From the NCBI GenBank assembly GCA_025965775.1, contig JAOPWG010000030.1:1-8055 (forward strand): DNA of 8,055 nt, written 5' to 3'. The translations under genes were made by a program, and so were the position numbers. Below the pieces are notes generated by a model, which searched no databases, had not been told where the DNA came from, and saw only the letters and a list, made by a program, of their open reading frames with translations. Shown here piece after piece: positions 5,757 to 8,055 of this stretch. How positions within the stretch are numbered: the first letter of the stretch is position 1; each line of letters starts with the position of its first letter. Source of the DNA: Modestobacter sp. GTDB taxonomy: Bacteria > Actinomycetota > Actinomycetes > Mycobacteriales > Geodermatophilaceae.

Positions 5757-5821
5757 CCACGGCGTCAGATCCACCTGTCCGGCATCGACGGCCGGGCGCA
5801 CCCCAGTCGAAAGGCACTGAG

Positions 5822-6931
5822 TTGAAGCTCAGCACCACGACGCGCACCGCGGCCGTGTCCGCAGCGCTCGCCGGCACCCTCGCCCTGGCCGCCTGCGGGG
5901 CGTCCAACGAGAGCGCCAGTTCCGCGGGAAGCAGCAGCAGTGCCCAGCAGCTCAGCGGCTCTCTCTCCGGGGCCGGTTCCAGCGCGCAGCAGGCCGCCAT
6001 GTCCGGCTGGCAGGCCGGTTTCCAGGCCCTCCAGCCCGGGGTGACAGTCAACTACGACCCGGTGGGTTCCGGCGGTGGCCGTGAGCAGTTCCTCGCCGGG
6101 GGGGTCGACTTCGCCGGCTCCGACGCCGCGCTCTCCGCCGACGAGCTGATCAAGGCGGCCGACCGCTGCGGCTCGACGGGGGTCTTCGAGCTGCCGAACT
6201 ACATCTCGGCCATCGCGGTCGTCTACAACCTCCAGGGCGTCAAGGACCTCAACCTCTCCCCGAAGACGACCGCCGGCATCTTCTCCGGCACCATCACCAC
6301 GTGGAACGATCCGGCCATCGTCGCCGACAACCCGGGCGCCACGCTCCCCAGCACGACCATCACGCCGGTCCACCGCGGGGACAAGTCCGGGACGACGAAG
6401 AACTTCACCGACTACCTGGCCAAGGCCGCGGCCGACACCTGGAAGGCGGGTGCGGTCGAGGAGTGGCCCACCTCCGGCGGGGAGGCCGCCAACGGCACCT
6501 CCGGCGTCATCCAGGCCGTGACCGCCGGTGCCGGCACCATCGGCTACGCCGACGAGAGCCAGGCCGGCAGCCTGGGTGTGGCCAAGATCGGTGTGGGCTC
6601 GGCCTTCGTCGCCCCCACCGCGGCGGGTGCCGCCGCGGTGGTCGCCAACTCCGACCGGGTGCCGGGCCGCGCTCAGTACGACTTCGCCGTCAACGTGAAC
6701 CGGACGACCACCTCGGCCAGCGAGTACCCGATCGTGCTGGTCAGCTACCACATCGGCTGCGTCTCCTACCAGAAGAAGGCGACCGCCGACCTGGTCAAGG
6801 CCTTCGAGGGCTACGTGATCAGCAAGGACGGTCAGCAGGCCGCCGCCAAGGCCGCCGGTAGCGCGCCGATCTCCGACGACCTGCGCACGCAGGCCCAGAC
6901 GGCGGTCGACGCGATCACGGCCGCCGGCTGA
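5822..6931 (+). CDS. pstS: PstS, phosphate-binding lipoprotein of the Pst ABC transporter
   Basis: A 369-residue periplasmic-type binding protein that captures inorganic phosphate at the outer face of the membrane and hands it to PstCA. The start is TTG at 5822: GAAAGG (5809-5814) lies 7 nt upstream, and this start gives a clean lipoprotein signal peptide (Lys and Arg early, hydrophobic core, lipobox LAAC with Cys25). A Ser/Ala/Gln-rich linker (28-55) follows. Phosphate-binding blocks are visible: VGSGGGREQF (81-90), DFAGSDA (96-102), TTAGIFSGTITTWNDPAI (149-166) and HRGDKSGTT (184-192). Cys116 and the Cys of HIGCVSYQKK could form a disulfide. The PHO box upstream indicates PhoP-dependent induction. 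A strong hairpin follows, then pstC. Confidence 0.95.
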   Translation: MKLSTTTRTAAVSAALAGTLALAACGASNESASSAGSSSSAQQLSGSLSGAGSSAQQAAMSGWQAGFQALQPGVTVNYDPVGSGGGREQFLAGGVDFAGSDAALSADELIKAADRCGSTGVFELPNYISAIAVVYNLQGVKDLNLSPKTTAGIFSGTITTWNDPAIVADNPGATLPSTTITPVHRGDKSGTTKNFTDYLAKAAADTWKAGAVEEWPTSGGEAANGTSGVIQAVTAGAGTIGYADESQAGSLGVAKIGVGSAFVAPTAAGAAAVVANSDRVPGRAQYDFAVNVNRTTTSASEYPIVLVSYHIGCVSYQKKATADLVKAFEGYVISKDGQQAAAKAAGSAPISDDLRTQAQTAVDAITAAG

Positions 6932-6958
6932 GCCATCGGCCCACGAGCGCGGTGCGGC

Positions 6959-6990
6959 GGCCCGGGGTGTCCCACAGGACACCCCGGGCC
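6959..6990 (+). terminator. Strong hairpin between pstS and pstC (partial terminator or mRNA stabiliser)
   Basis: A perfect 14-bp stem: GGCCCGGGGTGTCC (6959-6972), loop CACA, and its exact complement at 6977-6990. It starts 27 nt after the pstS stop. The following bases (GTCGTCGCGCG) have no T-run, so a leaky terminator or a block to 3' exonuclease is more likely than full termination. Either would leave more pstS than pstCA message, as is typical for binding-protein operons. Confidence 0.75.
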
Positions 6991-7055
6991 GTCGTCGCGC
7001 GTCACGCCACGCCATCACGCACGCACCCTGTAGTACGAGACCGACGGAGCGATCG

Positions 7056-8055
7056 GTGACCAGCACCAGCGCACCCCCTGCCCAGTCGCGGCCCAAGCGG
7101 CGCCCCGGCGACCGGGTCTTCGCCGGCAGCGCAACCGGCGCCGGCATCCTGATCCTGCTCGTCCTGGCCGGCGTGGCCGCCTTCCTCATCTCTGAGGCCT
7201 GGCCGGCGGTGACCGCGCCCGCGGCCGACCTGCCCGGCGGCGAGAGCCTCGGCAGCTACATCGCGCCGCTGGTCTTCGGCACCCTGATGGCCGCGGTCAT
7301 CGCCCTGGTGGTGGCCACTCCCCTGGCGGTGGCGATCGCTCTGTTCATCACCCACTACGCCCCGCGGCGGCTGGCCGCCGGCCTGGGTTACGCGGTGGAC
7401 CTGCTGGCCGCGGTGCCCAGCGTCGTCTACGGCTTCTGGGGCATCGCCGCGCTCGCCCCGGCCCTGGTCCCCTTCTACGGCTGGGCCGAGCGGAACCTGG
7501 GGTTCATCCCGCTGTTCGCCGGCCCGGCCTCCACGACGGGCAAGACCATGCTGACCGCCGGGCTGGTGCTCGCGGTGATGATCCTGCCGATCATCTCCGC
7601 CATCTCCCGGGAGGTCTTCACCCAGGTGCCGGCCCTGCACCAGGAGGCCGCCCTGGCCCTGGGCGCCACCCGCTGGGAGACGATCCGGATGGCGGTGCTG
7701 CCCTTCGGCAAGTCCGGGATCATCGGCGGCGCGATGCTCGGTCTCGGCCGCGCGCTCGGCGAGACGCTGGCCATCGCGATCGTGCTCTCCGCCACCGGCG
7801 GCATCACGTTCAACATGATCTCCAGCAGCAACCCCTCGACGATCGCGGCCATCATCGCGCTGGAGTTCCCGGAGTCCTCAGGCCTGGCCGTGAACGCGCT
7901 GATCGCCAGCGGCGTGGCGCTGTTCGTCATCACCCTGGCGGTCAACATGCTCGCCCGGTTGGTCGTCACCCGGCGCTCCGACTTCTCCGGAGCGATCTGT
8001 TGCGCACCTACTCCCAGGCCCCGGCGGCGGAGTCCCCGGCCTCCGCCGGCCCGGT
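7056..8055 (+). CDS. pstC: PstC, phosphate ABC transporter permease (stop not visible)
   Basis: PstC forms, with PstA, the membrane channel of the phosphate importer. The GTG start at 7056 has GGAG 6 nt upstream. After a basic N-terminus (QSRPKRRPGDRVF) come about six transmembrane segments; AVPSVVYGFWGIAAL is the family signature. The EAA loop for the ATPase, HQEAALALGATRW (195-207) and ending in VLP (214-216), is followed by GLGRALGETLAIAIVL. The expected C-terminus RRSDFSGA(I) is reached at 7997, where PstC proteins normally end. Here the next codon is TGT, not a stop, and the frame runs on in Pro/Arg-rich sequence (CCAPTPRPRRRSPRPPPAR) to the window edge, a shadow of pstA. One base, T at 8000 instead of A, would restore TGA. 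So the true length is either about 314 residues with a lost stop, or longer. Confidence 0.92.
   Translation, partial: MTSTSAPPAQSRPKRRPGDRVFAGSATGAGILILLVLAGVAAFLISEAWPAVTAPAADLPGGESLGSYIAPLVFGTLMAAVIALVVATPLAVAIALFITHYAPRRLAAGLGYAVDLLAAVPSVVYGFWGIAALAPALVPFYGWAERNLGFIPLFAGPASTTGKTMLTAGLVLAVMILPIISAISREVFTQVPALHQEAALALGATRWETIRMAVLPFGKSGIIGGAMLGLGRALGETLAIAIVLSATGGITFNMISSSNPSTIAAIIALEFPESSGLAVNALIASGVALFVITLAVNMLARLVVTRRSDFSGAICCAPTPRPRRRSPRPPPAR
8000..8055 (+). CDS. pstA: PstA, phosphate ABC transporter permease, first codons only
   Basis: Only 18 codons are visible (RTYSQAPAAESPASAGP after the start), a linker-like N-terminus with no transmembrane part yet. The call rests on position after pstC and on a good ribosome site: GGAG (7989-7992) lies 7 nt before TTG 8000. 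The stretch GGAGCGATC is the same as before the pstC start. If the base at 8000 were A, this would be an ATG overlapping the pstC stop as TGATG. The gene continues beyond the window. Confidence 0.5.
   Translation, partial: MRTYSQAPAAESPASAGP

Noticed and set aside
5201..5821. Plus-strand frame that could make PstS over 200 residues longer
   Set aside because: The upstream part overlaps mshD in another frame and crosses the PHO box and promoter; the TTG at 5822 with SD and lipobox explains pstS.
5765..7189. 474-codon minus-strand frame opposite pstS
   Set aside because: Antisense shadow of pstS; composition is that of codon complement, with no motif.

Overview
The window is very GC-rich, with GTG/TTG starts, mycothiol and GlnR genes, and a gene order that matches the Mycobacterium cysA2-thiX-lmeA-glnR-mshD neighbourhood. 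It is a chromosomal segment of a high-GC actinobacterium. The protein style fits a Geodermatophilaceae-like lineage (Blastococcus, Modestobacter, Geodermatophilus), but the lineage is an inference. I see no tRNA, rRNA, CRISPR, insertion sequence or phage gene.

Two transcription units diverge from a 59-bp gap near 3806-3864. The left unit runs on the minus strand: alpha/beta hydrolase, 4-nt overlap into a polytopic membrane protein of unknown function, LmeA-like DUF2993 protein, membrane-anchored thioredoxin, a short cysteine-rich leader peptide, DUF4395 membrane protein, and a CysA/SseA-type thiosulfate sulfurtransferase that leaves the window at its left edge. The last three genes look like a separately controlled sulfur operon. 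A -10 box in the thioredoxin tail is placed for a leaderless leader-peptide mRNA. The leader carries Cys codons near its end, a 7-bp hairpin directly follows its stop, and a CCTCC beside the stop can pair with the ribosome binding site of the next gene. This is the signature of cysteine-responsive attenuation.

The right unit runs on the plus strand: glnR (global nitrogen regulator), mshD (last step of mycothiol synthesis), then the high-affinity phosphate transporter genes pstS, pstC and the first codons of pstA. pstS has its own promoter: 11-bp-spaced GTTCACC-type direct repeats (a PhoP/PHO box) ending 5 nt before a TAGCGT -10 element. A perfect 14-bp hairpin separates pstS from pstC, which probably keeps binding-protein mRNA more abundant than permease mRNA. 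At the pstC/pstA junction the expected TGATG stop/start overlap reads TGTTG, so pstC has no visible stop and pstA appears to start with TTG.

Taken together, the window joins control of sulfur (leader peptide, rhodanese, thioredoxin, mycothiol), nitrogen (GlnR) and phosphate (PHO box, Pst). The most novel-looking parts are the leader/attenuator, the uncharacterised DUF4395-thioredoxin-rhodanese group, and the orphan membrane protein coupled to the hydrolase.
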